Source of the DNA: Nissolia schottii
Taxonomy: Eukaryota > Streptophyta > Magnoliopsida > Fabales > Fabaceae
Assembly: GCA_003254905.1 (NCBI GenBank)
Contig: QANU01104094.1
Coordinates: 1 to 64,000, forward strand
Direction: 5' to 3'
DNA length: 64,000 nucleotides
Shown here: positions 9,228 to 21,600 of the stretch, piece by piece
How positions within the stretch are numbered: the first letter of the stretch is position 1
Layout: each line of letters starts with the position of its first letter
Notes under the pieces: model-generated
Databases searched by the model: none
Seen by the model: the letters and a program-made list of their open reading frames with translations, nothing else
Told to the model about the DNA's origin: nothing
Position numbers and translations under genes: made by a program

Positions 9228-11711
9228 TCATATAACTGATATTTTCTTCCTTGACATCCACCTCCTTTTGGCATTTTCTATTGCATCCTCTTTCAACTTC
9301 ACAAGCTCACGAAAGCATTGGTGATACTGTTTTTCTATTGTATCAAGCTCCAACTGGAGCTCGTTTGAATCATCTTCGTCAGCTAGAGTAAGAGAACATA
9401 TGCTTGACATGTCAAAGTTTTCGAATGCGCTGCACCGTGAATTGATTAAAGTGCCCTCTGAGTTCTCTGATTGGTTAACTTCATTCTTGTGTTCATCTTC
9501 CTGACAACAGAACCTGGAACCTGGATTGCTATTGAAGCCATTGGATCCCTTGCAGCAGTCAAGAATAAAAAAATCATGCTCTACACCTCTAGAATCTGAA
9601 GTAATTGCAATCCCATGCTCGGCTGAAATCTCTGACATAACAGATCCTTGTTTATCCTGATCTTCCCTATCAAAATGTGAATCAACATGATCCTCCTCAT
9701 TTGCTTTGGTATCAAAATCACTTGACTGTGGTGGCCAATAGCAACTTAATGTTCCACCATTCTGAACTTCAGAAGAAGGCCAGTATAAGTGATCTGATTC
9801 AGATGAGAAGTACTGACATGAGGGTTTCCAGTTGGGCATGAGTTTCACAATCATGTTGTGTATTAGCTCAGCAATGACAGCTACATCCTCATTTGAAAGT
9901 TCCAGATGTTCAACCATCTCCGCAGCAATTGAAATTGCTGAATCAGAATCAATATAGAATGGAAAATGGATATTCCTTGCTCGACCTACACAAACATTTT
10001 AGCACTTAGCACAACACAGTAAAAGAAACAAATATAAAAAATCTGAAAATCACTTACCATGTGCATCAGCAATTCGAAGCGTGAGTGATATTGTATTTTC
10101 AGCAGTTTTCTCCCCTCTTAACCTAAATTCATTATTCTCAGTCACCCTCAGGAGATCAAAAATTGAAACTAGAGAGGTTTCTTCAATTCTTTTCGCAGAG
10201 TAGCCAGGTGAAGTATGCCCAAAGCTTGAGTCTATCTCCATGGCATGAGGCTCAGATATTGGTGGATTAACCAAATTGGCTGGGGGATTAGTCAGCTGTA
10301 GTAGCATATCATGATTAATCGCCTTTGGATTTTCAGTTGCAAGGAATGGGACTTTCAATAGCTCAGATGCAGGCAATCTCATAGATGCTGGAACTAGACA
10401 CATCTCTATAAATTCCCTCAATTGTGGATCATTTACTTTTGTCAGAGCGGCAGGCTTTACACCCTGAAAGTAAAAAAAAGAAAGCTTATGAGGGGAAACT
10501 AAAGACAACATAAGTCAGCATAAATATATAAGTGAACTTTAAAATGAAACAAGAGAAAAGCAACATGAAGGGTTTAATGAACTCCACTGAATGCACTCTT
10601 ACAGAGGTAACTTTCTTATATATCTGCGCTGGATTTTTACATTCACTATATGGGTATTCACCAGTGATCATTTCCAGCATACACATGCCAAAGGAATATG
10701 TGTCAACAAGTTCGTTGTATTCTTCTTCATAAAGCTCTGGTGCCATGAATTCTGGTGTACCTGCACCGAGTTTCAAAAGATTAAAAAAGAAATAAAATAA
10801 AAACATATTGGGAATTAATTTTAAAGTTTTAATCCACTAACAATCTCCCAACAAGATCAAGCAAATTACCTATAACACTGTGGGCAGTAGGCTGCTGCAT
10901 GACAATTGCTAATCCAAGATCTCCAATCTTAACATTTCCATTGTTACCATTAACAAATATGTTATCACATTTCAGATCCCTATGAATTATGGGAGGATTA
11001 TGGCTATGCAGATAGCGTAAGCCTCGAAGAATCTGCCTCGCCCAATTCTTGATGGCTTTCATATCAACATTCTTATGTTTCTTCCTATATCTATATATGT
11101 AACAAAGAACGGTACATCAAAAATCATTGCAAAAGGCTAGTGCAGAAAGAAAATAACAGGAAAGTGGATTCAATAAACTCACTGCCTCAGACTCCCAGAG
11201 GTGAACAACTCAGTTATCATGTTGATAGTCCTGGTCTTATCATCCACCCAAGAATTATAGAACTTCATGATATTCTCGTGTTTCAAGGCCTTTAGAAGAT
11301 GAACCTCAGAATATAATCTTTCCAATTGTTGCGGTGACTGCAAAACATCCTCAACGTGGACTTGGTTCCACGCAACTTCTATTCCATCTACTTCATCGAA
11401 TGCCTTATATCTGCAGTGAGGCAGTAAGTAAGGGACAGATTCAAAGAAAAAACAAGCAATGACAGAAGAAACAAAAAGGTGTCAATAGAGAGGCATCCAT
11501 ACACAGTCTTGAACGCTCCTTTCCCCAACATTTCATCATACTGAAGAAGATATAACCAAGAAAAGCAGAAACAAATATTGATTATACCAACAAATCAAAT
11601 CCAATAGAGATAACAAAAAAGACTACGACCATACCAACAATAACATACCCGTACATATCGCGCAGTTGGATCTTTCTCCAGGACGCCAATTTCATCGGTC
11701 ACGGAATCCAT
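9228..11711 (-). CDS. WNK8: WNK-family serine/threonine protein kinase (WNK8/10-like)
   Basis: There are seven coding exons: 11711-11649, 11540-11503, 11410-11183, 11090-10870, 10760-10603, 10463-10058 and 9985-9228. They give 623 aa, somewhat longer than Arabidopsis WNK8. WNK kinases act in signalling linked to osmotic stress, flowering time and sugar sensing. The kinase domain runs from about residue 22 to 280. The glycine loop GKGAFKTVY carries the displaced catalytic Lys (K32). The usual beta-3 Lys is Asn (N49 in VAWN), the defining WNK trait. HRD is at 146-148, DLG at 167-169, and the activation segment has [13 protein letters not shown] second conserved block, in the OSR/PF2-like region, lies near residues 335-400. 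The C-terminal tail ends with [13 protein letters not shown], as in the WNK8 group. The start at 11711 precedes the conserved [11 protein letters not shown] lead-in. The subgroup is inferred from motifs; the symbol is by similarity. Confidence 0.93.
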
Positions 11712-13156
11712 TGGGATAAAAGACAAGAAAACTCCAAACAAAGAAGGCAAGATTTGAGCTTTTCTTTAAAAGTTTTGCTGCAGCGAACCCTAGAATATTA
11801 TTAAAGAATCACAAGGCACCGAATTTGAACGCGAAGGTGACAAATCTGTTCGGAAAAAGCCTCGCAAGCCGCAGAATAAGAATCGAATGCCAATACGAAG
11901 CGGAATCGGCATCCGAGGAGGTACATATTGACAGTGGGGAATAGGGATTGCATAACAGAATAAGGGTTTTGAATGCAGCGCCGCGATCGCCTATGCATGT
12001 TCATACCAAACCGAGATTGACCCATGACTCTCTCTGCATTTTCATAACCCTAGAAACAGCGATTCAGTCTCAGCAAAAGTGGCGTTCGAGTAGAGAGAAC
12101 GAGACAAGAGCTGACGTGCGTGTGCCTAATACAACACAATAAAGCCACCTCAATCAAAGAGTTCCGCTACACGTATGTCGCACACCATACATACATCCAC
12201 AGTCATATGGTAAGCACCCCTACTTTCAAAACATTCGTTTCTCATCTCATCACTTATGTAAACTCATCATTCTTTTTTCTCTCTTCACTCTCGGCACTCT
12301 CATCTCTCGTCGCTCTCCATCATGCTTGGAGAGCGCATGACGTAGCGGAATACGATGAGACTTCGGCGATGGTCTCGAGGGAGGACCAGGAGTAGGATGG
12401 CAACAACAGTGACAAAAAACGACCATGGGAAAAGTGCACTTTTGAATTAGGGACAATGCATGATTTTAAATGGGGGGTTGGTACAAAATTTGCATTGCAT
12501 GTATTTTTCTATTTTTCTTTACCATGTTTTTTTGGTTTTAAATTAAATTGAAAAAAAAAATCCATGTTGGATGTCATGTGAGTGCCTGTCGGTGTTGTAT
12601 ACACCTCTATGATGATAAATATTGTTGTGTTCCAATTATTTAGTGATTAGTAATCTTTGGTGAAAAACTTGTGAAATCACTTTGTGAGCACAAATCATTT
12701 GTTTGGCAATTTCAACTTATGCACGTTTGAACTCTTAAGAGTAAGAAATGCCATGACTAAGAATTTGCTTGTTCATGTGATGTTTGAGTTGATATATGTT
12801 AAAATTTAGTTAATTCAATTGAAAATAAACTCTGGCTACTTTGGCTTTAGAGATGATCTAGACATTGTTTGTGAATCCCAGAAAGGTAGCCTCATGGCCC
12901 ACCTTTACATATTAGGTCCCCGATTGAAGCCTTGGCCTGGATTTTGTTGTATGGGCAGTATGTCGCCTATGGACCTTTCTTTAATCAATCATTTTGATCC
13001 CAAAATACCGTCAAGTCATTACTGTTAGATTCAATGCGTAGGGTAGGCCCCGTAGAAGCGAGAAAAAAAGCACCTCGTGCTTCCCCCCAAACAATGACAA
13101 TGGCAAAAAAAGGGAGAAAAGTAGCAACAAATTTTTTTTAAAAAAAATGCAAAAAT
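11712..13156. other. WNK 5' flank and spacer
   Basis: The first few hundred bases upstream of 11711 should hold the kinase promoter and leader. They are pyrimidine-rich on the gene strand, but I see no definite TATA box. Beyond about 12200 there are low-complexity stretches and no supported gene. Confidence 0.35.
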
Positions 13157-13405
13157 ATGGAAAGTAAGCAAAGGATCCTTCAAACAAGGGATGAAGGAAA
13201 TGAATTCTTGAGAAGGACACAATTGAAGGCGCTCACCTTGTGGTATTTAAATGATAAGGGTGCCATCAACAAAAATTTGGGGGCTCTTTATGTAATGGCT
13301 CTAGGAGCAATGGTTTCTCAAGTTGGGGGTAGGAATAACCTAAATGACTTTTCCGACATACCCCCACCTAAGCCTAAACGTTACAAGCTTTCTAAGACCT
13401 TTTGA
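13157..13405 (+). other. Short unrecognised open frame (82 aa)
   Basis: An ATG-initiated frame of 82 codons ends at TGA. Its product is basic at the end, with a Pro-Lys cluster (PPPKPKRYK). I do not recognise a domain. It lies about 0.6 kb upstream of the duplicated non-coding repeat and may belong to the same unidentified element, or may be chance. Expression is unknown. Confidence 0.15.
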
Positions 13406-14034
13406 TATTTAGTTTAGTGGAAGCTAGGGTGGTAAGAAGAAAGATGAAAAATTAAACCTTTAGCTATGTCTCCTCTCAAACATTTGCTTGACTTGAACTT
13501 ATTGGGTTTTGGTATCTCCTTGTTGCACAAAGCACTTCATGAAAGTTGCATATTTCATTTGTCTTCACAATGTGGTAGTCTTTTGTTTTGCATAATTGAT
13601 TCTTGAGCATTTATGAGTTGGTATGAGAACATTGATGAGGGGAAAATCCTCAATTTTGGCTACTCGATGACTTGTGTCAGGGACTCTTTAATTTTTCGTT
13701 GTTTGTATTGAGTCAGACTTAGGGTCTTCCTGAGTTTTGCAACTTTTGTACTGGATGCATAATTTTTCATTTCTTGCTATTGTTTTACTTTGCTTAGGAC
13801 AAGCAAAGGTCTCAAATTGCGGGTTGTTTGATAATTCTCCAATGAAAGTTATCTTTGGTTGTCCTTTCATATCTTTTTTAGACTAACTCATGCATTTTCT
13901 AGGCACCTTAGCATCATATCTAGCGCACTTTTGAATAAGTTTATCCCTCTTTAGGCTTAGCAAACATTATGCATTTTAGGCATTCGTTATAGGCTTGTTC
14001 ATGGATTTTCAGGTCCCAAGATCCCTGGGAGAAG

Positions 14035-15192
14035 TATGAAGCGCAATGAGGAATTTAGAACACAAGCCAAAGAGAAGAAGCCAAACCTTTAGACTTGGCA
14101 GCCAAGCGTTGCATCTAGAGCTCGGTTGCTAAAGTTCCAATGTTCAGAAGCCTATTCAGAGAGGTTGGTGACTGAATGTTGCATTTGGCGCTCGGTCGTT
14201 GGAGTTCCAGTACTCACTGGTTTAATGGAGGAGGTTGGTGCTCGATCACCATGATGTTAACTTTGCTAGCTTTGACGTAGAATCAATATATTTTCTGGGA
14301 TTTGGGAGTTGGAGTTATAAAATGAGTCGAGAGGGGTAGAAGAAAATCATCATCTAGACATAGGAAACACTAAGAAAGAAGAAAATCATCATCTAGACAT
14401 AGGAAACACTAAGAATAGAGTTTTGGGAGAGAAATTGAGACCTATGAAGGAGATTAAGGAGTGTTCATCATTCCTTATTTCGTTATTCTAATGTAGTACT
14501 CTTCTTCTCCTCTTTATTACCTAATGTTGTTTTCTATTTCAAAGATGAACTAATCACTTTTAGGTTAGGGTCTTGATATAACTTATGTTGATTTTCTAAT
14601 TTTAGTTTGAGGTTATTTAGTAATTGTTTGTTTTTCATTTAAGTTAATTCTTCTATGCTTAATGCCTTGGTTTCCTGATCATCAATCAAATGAACCCTTG
14701 TGTGCAATTTGAGAAAAGGAGTACAAGAGTGCAAGTGAGGAACTAAGCACATGCTAGCTACAATCAGAGATAATTTGTACGATTTGTGCAATCATGTTAG
14801 AGAAATCATAAAACACTAATGTTTTGGCCTAGCTTGTTAATACTAAGAGATTAGGTGACCGGTTAGGTGGAAAGAAAATTATTAACTATCGTGATAGGTT
14901 AGTGATTAAGAGTGCATTTTTTATTATTAACTGAGCCAAATGAGAACTGAATATCAAATATTAGAATTTGTGAAATTAGCATAGGTGAAATTGAGTACCC
15001 TAACCTCTTTATCATCTGAATTAAACCTATTTGTTTACTGTCTTCTTAATTGTTGAATTTTATGTTCATTATTCATTCTCCAAATCAACAAAAATATTAT
15101 TCTCTTTCAATACTCGTAACTATCAATTAATTTGTGCATATACTTACCGCAGAAAATTCATATCATCAGCATTGATCTTATGATTGTTGGTC
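14035..15192 (+). repeat. Direct repeat copy 1 of an unidentified 1.15 kb non-coding unit
   Basis: It begins TATGAAGCGCAA and ends near TTATGATTGTTGGTC, and matches 15372-16492 base for base over almost its whole length with scattered differences. No long frame survives. Inside it, the phrases GTTGCATCT(A)GGCGCTCGGTCG and GTTCCAxTxxTCA recur as an imperfect unit of about 80 bp. Its edges are not TG...CA, so it is not an obvious LTR. It also carries an extra 39 bp tandem duplication that copy 2 lacks. Confidence 0.85.
14338..14415 (+). repeat. 39 bp perfect tandem duplication inside copy 1
   Basis: The 39 bases starting AGAAGAAAATCATCATCTAG at 14338 are repeated head to tail at 14377. Copy 2 of the larger repeat has a single unit, so this duplication was gained in copy 1 or lost from copy 2 after the large duplication. 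Confidence 0.9.
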
Positions 15193-15371
15193 CAGTAAGG
15201 AAAGGGTTATCACCTAAAATATTTAGTGCACATGTTGAAAGTTGGTGTTTCCAAGGCGTTACAATCTGCTATGATGATGTTGGTGTTTTATGAACTTCGA
15301 TAGTTTGAACTCAAGAACGAATGTTTTTTGGCATTACCTATTAAAAATTTGTATATATGATATTATCATAA
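15193..15371. other. Spacer between the two 1.15 kb repeats
   Basis: About 180 bp with no counterpart elsewhere in the window and no coding sign. It separates the two direct copies. Confidence 0.6.
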
Positions 15372-16492
15372 TATGAAGCGCAACGAGGAATTTGGAACAC
15401 AAGCCAAAAAGAAGTAGTCAAACCTTCAGACTTGGTAACCGAGCGCTGCATCTAGCACACAGTCGCTGAAGTTCCAATGTTCAGAAGCCTATTCAAAAAG
15501 GTTGGTGACTGGGTGCTGCATTTGGCGCTCAGCCGCTGGAGTTCCAATACTCACGGGTTTAATGAAGGAGGTTGGCGCTAAGTCACCACGATGTTAACTT
15601 TGCTAGCTCTGACGCAGAATCAACATATTTTCTGGGTTTTGGGAGTTGGGAGTTATAAAATGATTCGAGATGGGCAGAAGAAAATCATCATCTAGACATA
15701 AGAAACACTAAGAATAGACTTTTGGGAGAGAAATTGAGACCTATGAAGGAGATTAAGGAGTGTTCATCATTCCTTGTTTCGTCATTCTAATGTAGTACTC
15801 TTCTTCATCTCTTTATTACCTAATGTTGTTTTCTATTTCAAAGATGAACTAATCATTTTTAGGTTAGGGTCTTGATATAACTTATGTTGATTTATTAATT
15901 TTAGTTTGAGGTTATTCGGTAATTGTTTATTTTTCGTTTAAGTCAATTCTTTTATGCTTAATGCTTTAGTTGCCTGATCATCAATCAAATGAACCCTCGT
16001 CTTGTATGCAATTTGAGAAAAGGAGTACAAGAGCGCAAGTGAGGAATTAAGCACATGCTAGCTGCAATCAGAGATAATTTGTACGATTTGTGCAATCGTG
16101 TTAGAGAAATCATAGAATGCTAATGTTTTGGCCTAGCTTGTTCATACTAAGATATTAGGTGATCAGTTAGGTTGAAAGAAAATTATTAACTATCGTGAGA
16201 AGTTAGTGATTAAGAGTGAATTTCTGATTGTTAACTGAGCCAAATGAGAACTGAATATTAGATATTAGAATTTGTGAAATTAACATAGGTGAAATCAAGT
16301 ATCCTAACCCTTTTATCATCTAAATTAAACCTGTTTGTTTACTGTCTTCTTAATTGTTGAATGTTCATTATTCATTCTCCAAATCAACAAAAACATAATT
16401 TTCTTTCAATACTCGTCACTATCAATTAATTTGCGCAATATACTTACCGTAGAAAATTCATATCATTAACATTGATCTTATGATTGTCGGTC
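15372..16492 (+). repeat. Direct repeat copy 2 of the 1.15 kb non-coding unit
   Basis: It is the partner of 14035-15192 in the same orientation, about 1121 bp long. Differences from copy 1 are single-base changes and small indels spread along the length, so the duplication is old enough to have drifted but is still easily aligned. It contains no protein-coding frame. Confidence 0.85.
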
Positions 16493-17637
16493 TGTCAATA
16501 TAATGAGGATTTAACTGCATGTTTTTATATCATTTGTGTCCCCTCTAATTTTAAAATAATAATTATTATTATAATTATTATTATCATCATCGACAAATAT
16601 ATCCACCAGCAATTATAAAATAGCAACAAATTTGCTATCCACTATTAATTTTGACTTGTTTCATGTCCAGAGTTGAAAAAGATCATTAGCGACGGATTTG
16701 GACACAAAATTTACCAGGGGTATTCGTCCTTGTCGATAGAAAGAGTTTTTCAAGTAGTGTTTAGCCATCAATTTAATTCTCAAAATTCGATCAATCGAAA
16801 GAATATTTGTGATACCAATTTATTCTTCAAAATATTTAAGACATCATTTTGATCCTGGAAGATTTTGTTGCAAGTCTGATATTGTTTCTTTGATAGCATT
16901 GTATGAAGAGTATAAAATAAGTTAATGATAGAAAAAGGTAGAACCATTAAAGAAGTGAACTTCCATGGTTGAACATGAGTTGACCCAAGGAGAAGTGCTT
17001 TAATTGAAAACTGATTCTAACTTCTGAAAGACTAAATTAGTAGAGGCATGCTTAATAAACTCTACTAATTTATTACCATCTATTCATTTCAGATTCGTAA
17101 GAATACTTTAATACATAGGTTCAAAGTCATGTCATTGTGGTGCTATTAAGGTTTATATTAGCATAACTTTTCATTATTTTTTTACATCATGTTCATAATT
17201 TATGACATTGTCAACTTAGATTTAAAGAGTCCACGTCCATACAAGGTGGAAAAGAATGAATCATAAGCCACCACAAGAATATTAAGATGATATTTATGAA
17301 GGAAGAAGAATTATATAAATGGTAACAAACGACACATTCTTATCTGATGAAAAGTCAATCTAAATTAGAAGCCTTAGAAGAAATGGTCTAAAAAAAACAC
17401 GAGAAGCAAGAAAACTAAAAAAATGTGACATATACCTATATCCATATCTATATCTATCTATCTATCTATCTATAAATACAAGGAGGTAGCTAGCCCAAAA
17501 GAAAAAAGATCATTTCAATATCATATGATCTATATGATTCCACAACTTATTCAAAGAGGCCATGTAGTTTTATTCACTTTTTTTTTATAATAAATAACAA
17601 ATCCCTTTCAATGCATAGTTATTATAGTTTACAATAT
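16493..17637. other. AT-rich spacer with microsatellites
   Basis: It contains an ATT/ATA run near 16553-16590 and a TATC run near 17448-17474. No gene is recognised. Confidence 0.5.
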
Positions 17638-17865
17638 CAAAAATGCTACATGTACACCTAATTTTATACACTCATACATACACTATTAATAATGCACAAA
17701 CTTTATTCTCATGAGTGCACAAACATTACAAACTTATAGATGATATTCTCAATTATACTTAATTAAGTGCACATAACATTACAGGCATTAAAACACAAAC
17801 TTTATGTATATAAGTATATGATGTATGTATGGTATATATTTTTTGGTGTACGTGTAGCAGGACTC
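17638..17865. mobile_element. Mutator-type MITE, copy 1 (228 bp)
   Basis: Imperfect terminal inverted repeats contain TGCTACATGTACACC at the left and the complement of TGCTACACGTACACC at the right. The element is flanked by a perfect 9 bp target-site duplication, TTACAATAT, at 17629-17637 and 17866-17874. A second copy lies at 26882-27108 in opposite orientation. The 9 bp duplication fits the Mutator superfamily. There is no coding capacity, so movement would need a transposase from elsewhere. Confidence 0.85.
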
Positions 17866-18665
17866 TTACAATATTTATGTAGCATATATGAATTTATTTG
17901 TATATTGAAATAAATAACACCTCACATATCTCTCATTGATACTTTTTTTTTTGTAGCTTTGTTTTCCTGTACATCACACGAGTTTAGATCTAATTATATT
18001 TATTTGCGCATTAATGATTTCTTATTAAACTATGCAATGCATGTGTTGTTATACGGGACAAAAGTGGGAGAATGTAAGAATTTTTGTTCCATATAAATAG
18101 TGTAATTTAATAATTATGCGAATTTTAAATCTATTGACTAATTCATGAGACATAATTAATGAATAGTAATGCATGTAAAAACATGACTATATGAAAATAA
18201 AGGTATGACTAATGAAAGGTACATGCATGTCTATATCAAAATGATGTTATCCAATCTCTAACAAACATTAGAGTTTAATTTCTCCAACAATATTATACTT
18301 AAAGGAGGTAGTCAAGAGGACGAGCTCATCATCCTGCATAATTCTACTCATTTAAAGATTGTTTCTATACTCAAATTCATAGAGTACAGTATGCTTTCTT
18401 AATCTAACATAAGAAAAAAAAATATGAAGTTCTATGAAGGTCTAGATGTTGATAATGGTTAGATGCATAAACTAATAATTGCTTATTGCTCATGTTCTGC
18501 ATTATGCATTTCGGTCTACACTTTATTACTCATCTTTCTAGCTTGAATTGCAGGTAACTCTATCTATCTATTCGTGTGACTCATCATAGTTGGGCGCCAT
18601 CCTAACCTTATAAATAATGACGTAAACGCCAATTGTTCAGTGATAAGAATCCTTTGACCTCTTCC
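17866..18665. other. Spacer and OSCA 3' flank
   Basis: No gene is recognised. The part nearest 18665 is the expected 3' UTR and polyadenylation region of the OSCA gene on the minus strand. Confidence 0.4.
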
Positions 18666-21600
18666 CTAGGGCTCATTTTGAATGCCATCTGGCAGAGATT
18701 GAGACGATGCACCACTAATTCTGCTGGGCAATGGTGTGTTCCTTCGGGATTGCCGTTTTGTGGGCACAGTCATACTTTCAGTTTCCCACTTGAGACTGAA
18801 TGGATCTTCCTCATCATCTTCATCAATGCTGTCCTTAAAAATTGGGTGGACGTATGCATTCTGTAGATAGCCTTTCAAGTTGAGGTTAGGTTCTGTTGCT
18901 CGTTCTAATGTATCTTTCATCATTGCTTCCTGTAAAAAGATTTACCAGAAAATAATAATAATAATAAAATTGAACATCTCATGAAATAGATTAACTAGGA
19001 AATTCTGGACGCTCAAGTCAATTCTTCAGTCACTTTTGTTGTGACAGTAAACTGGAAACAGTACATAAAATACGAGATCTCAATGATTGAAGGGAGATCT
19101 AATAAATGATAGAAATTATAAACAGTGATTCCACCGTGAATGCATACACTTGAAAGAATTAATTTAACCAAGCAAAGGAGTAATGGGCATACCTGTAAGG
19201 GAAATTTAACAAATGCAGGTTCATAACGGCCCCTGCAGTACCTGTGGAACCATATGGTCAGTATTGGAAGCACAATGAGAAATGGAGTCGATGAAGCAGC
19301 CTTTTTGGTGGTGAGAAGTCCCATCAGAACTATTTGTGAGATTATCAGTGCAAACACAATACGGAAATGGACATCAGGCCAGAATGCTGCACCACTCTCA
19401 TAATCCTGATTATAAACGTTAATGATCTGCGAATGGAAGTGAGGTTTTCATCTTATATACGGAAAAGCAGGATAATGCATATTTTATTTTGGGGTGAGGG
19501 GGGTACACTGACATATAAAACTGTTGGAAGATACAACTCTGCAACAATAACCATGTATAACTTCAATAAATAGGTTTTGGACACAAGCCACGCACTTGTA
19601 GGAAGAAAAACTTAGTTGTGCACAATCTTCATAAATTGGCACAAAAATCATACGCATGCGTATAAACTTCAATTGTCATTGACATTGACTGACATCCACA
19701 AAATAAATCACATCTCTGTACCTGATGACGGAAAACAACATAGGCCAGGCCAAAGAAAATTATTATGAAAGGAAGAACAGCAGGCGTCACAGCAGCATAT
19801 ACTAGACCCAACAAAAAGTACAATTGTATCCGAGGCTCTCCAGTGTAGAAACCAATACTCCCAGGATCCATGGCCTCTTCCCTGTCCTTTTCAGTTTTTA
19901 CCAAGAAGAAATTCTTCAAGTGATATAAAATTAGTGATTTCAACATCAAAACCTCTGCAGCGATACTGGCCCATCCATCAACCATAATATAAGTAATAAA
20001 GAAACTTGCTTTTAAGGGAATTGCAGTGCCAATTGTTACAGGATATCTGACCAAAAAAAGGTCTAACTTTATCAACAAGGTATAAATTAAGACAAATTCT
20101 CGGAGCAACATATGCATTATGCAATGAAACTATCTGGGCAATTTGACTAGTCATGTATGAAAAATTATTCATTTGGAAGAATGCTTCATAGTTAACAACC
20201 CAACACCATGATTCTTAAATAGCAACAGCGTATCCAGAATAAAGAAACATCTGCCATTTTCATATAAATAGGAGTACTCTAATATATTGACCATAGACAC
20301 ATGGTTAATAACGGTGCAGCAGCTTATAAAATGAAACCACAACACAGAAAATACATTGCCAGACAAAATTGTAAATAATTTACAAAGAAGAAAACTGACT
20401 TTTGTATTGAATAACTTACTGGTTGGCAGGTTGGTGAATGAAAGAGTTAAGCTGTTGAAATGCTGTTCCAGTAAGTATGTTCCCAAGAAATATATTCACA
20501 AAATTGAACAGAAAATATCTAGAAGCTGATCTTCTTTCCAAGGATGATATAGATACAAAGCCTTCAAATTTAGACATGATCATCAATATTGTTGGCAAAA
20601 AGATAAGGAAAAGCTTCAATACGATGCCAGGCAGAAAACCTTGAATGAATGACTTAATGAAAGGGCTGCACAAAGAAGTAAGTTGGAATTAGTAATTTCC
20701 TGTGAATTGTGATGCAAGTGAAATTATATTTTCGGAGCTCTAACTGATACTCACACACTAACAAGTGGCTTCAGCCATGGTGCAGCCTTTTGGATTCCAT
20801 CAAGACTTGCAAGAGTTTGAACGAATGCAATGGGGATCATGAAAAAGAAAGTGAGAAAAAAGAATGCGACAGCTATGATTAACCTCCTGACAGTGAGGGA
20901 AACATATGGAATTGGCAAGTTACGCCAATATACATCTCGTGGCTCTGGAGCCCACTCAGTCAACCAAAGTGTTGGATTTCTGGTTTGTTGAGTTTGAGCA
21001 CAAACGGCTGCGGCCCATTGTGTTTTAAATGAAACAAATGCTGCAGGCATGATAGACTTGGGATCATTTGTGACCTTTTCCCTCTCTAAACCTATCTGCA
21101 GGAGGTGATCAACTTAAATTACTGCCACCAAGAGAATACATTAAAGAAAAACTAAACCAATAAAACCACAATATAGCCAAACCCATTTGGAAATGACCAT
21201 AATTTCTTTAGACACTAGAATAAGTCAAATTTGCACGTCTCATTATAGGAAAGATATAAAAGTATTTATGGACGCTCACAATTGGCAAGCATATTCTGGA
21301 AACTTACATTTCATATGGTGTGTCATACTTCGGGGACAAGGTGTGTTGTTGGAAATTTTGTGTGGACTAGCATAAGTTAATTAAAAACTCAGATTAATTG
21401 GATGTCGAAGTAATTAGTGTTATTTTGTTTGAGTCCAATTATTTTGTAAACGTTATTGTTATTGGATCTATTGTTGTTAAGCATGACTCATTAATGAATA
21501 TTATTATGGGTCTCTATGTTTGGGCTTGCCATAATGGGAAGGCTTGATGAGTCTGTTTTACACACGGAGTGCCCTGCTCCTAGCTATATATAGGATGTTT

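Noticed and set aside
11801..12142. Short frames upstream of the WNK start on both strands
   Set aside because: They fall in the expected leader and promoter of the kinase, have no domain, and contradict each other's strand.
13011..13222. Leu/Phe-rich minus-strand frames near the unrecognised 82-aa frame
   Set aside because: They derive from a polypurine tract on the plus strand and have no supporting motif.
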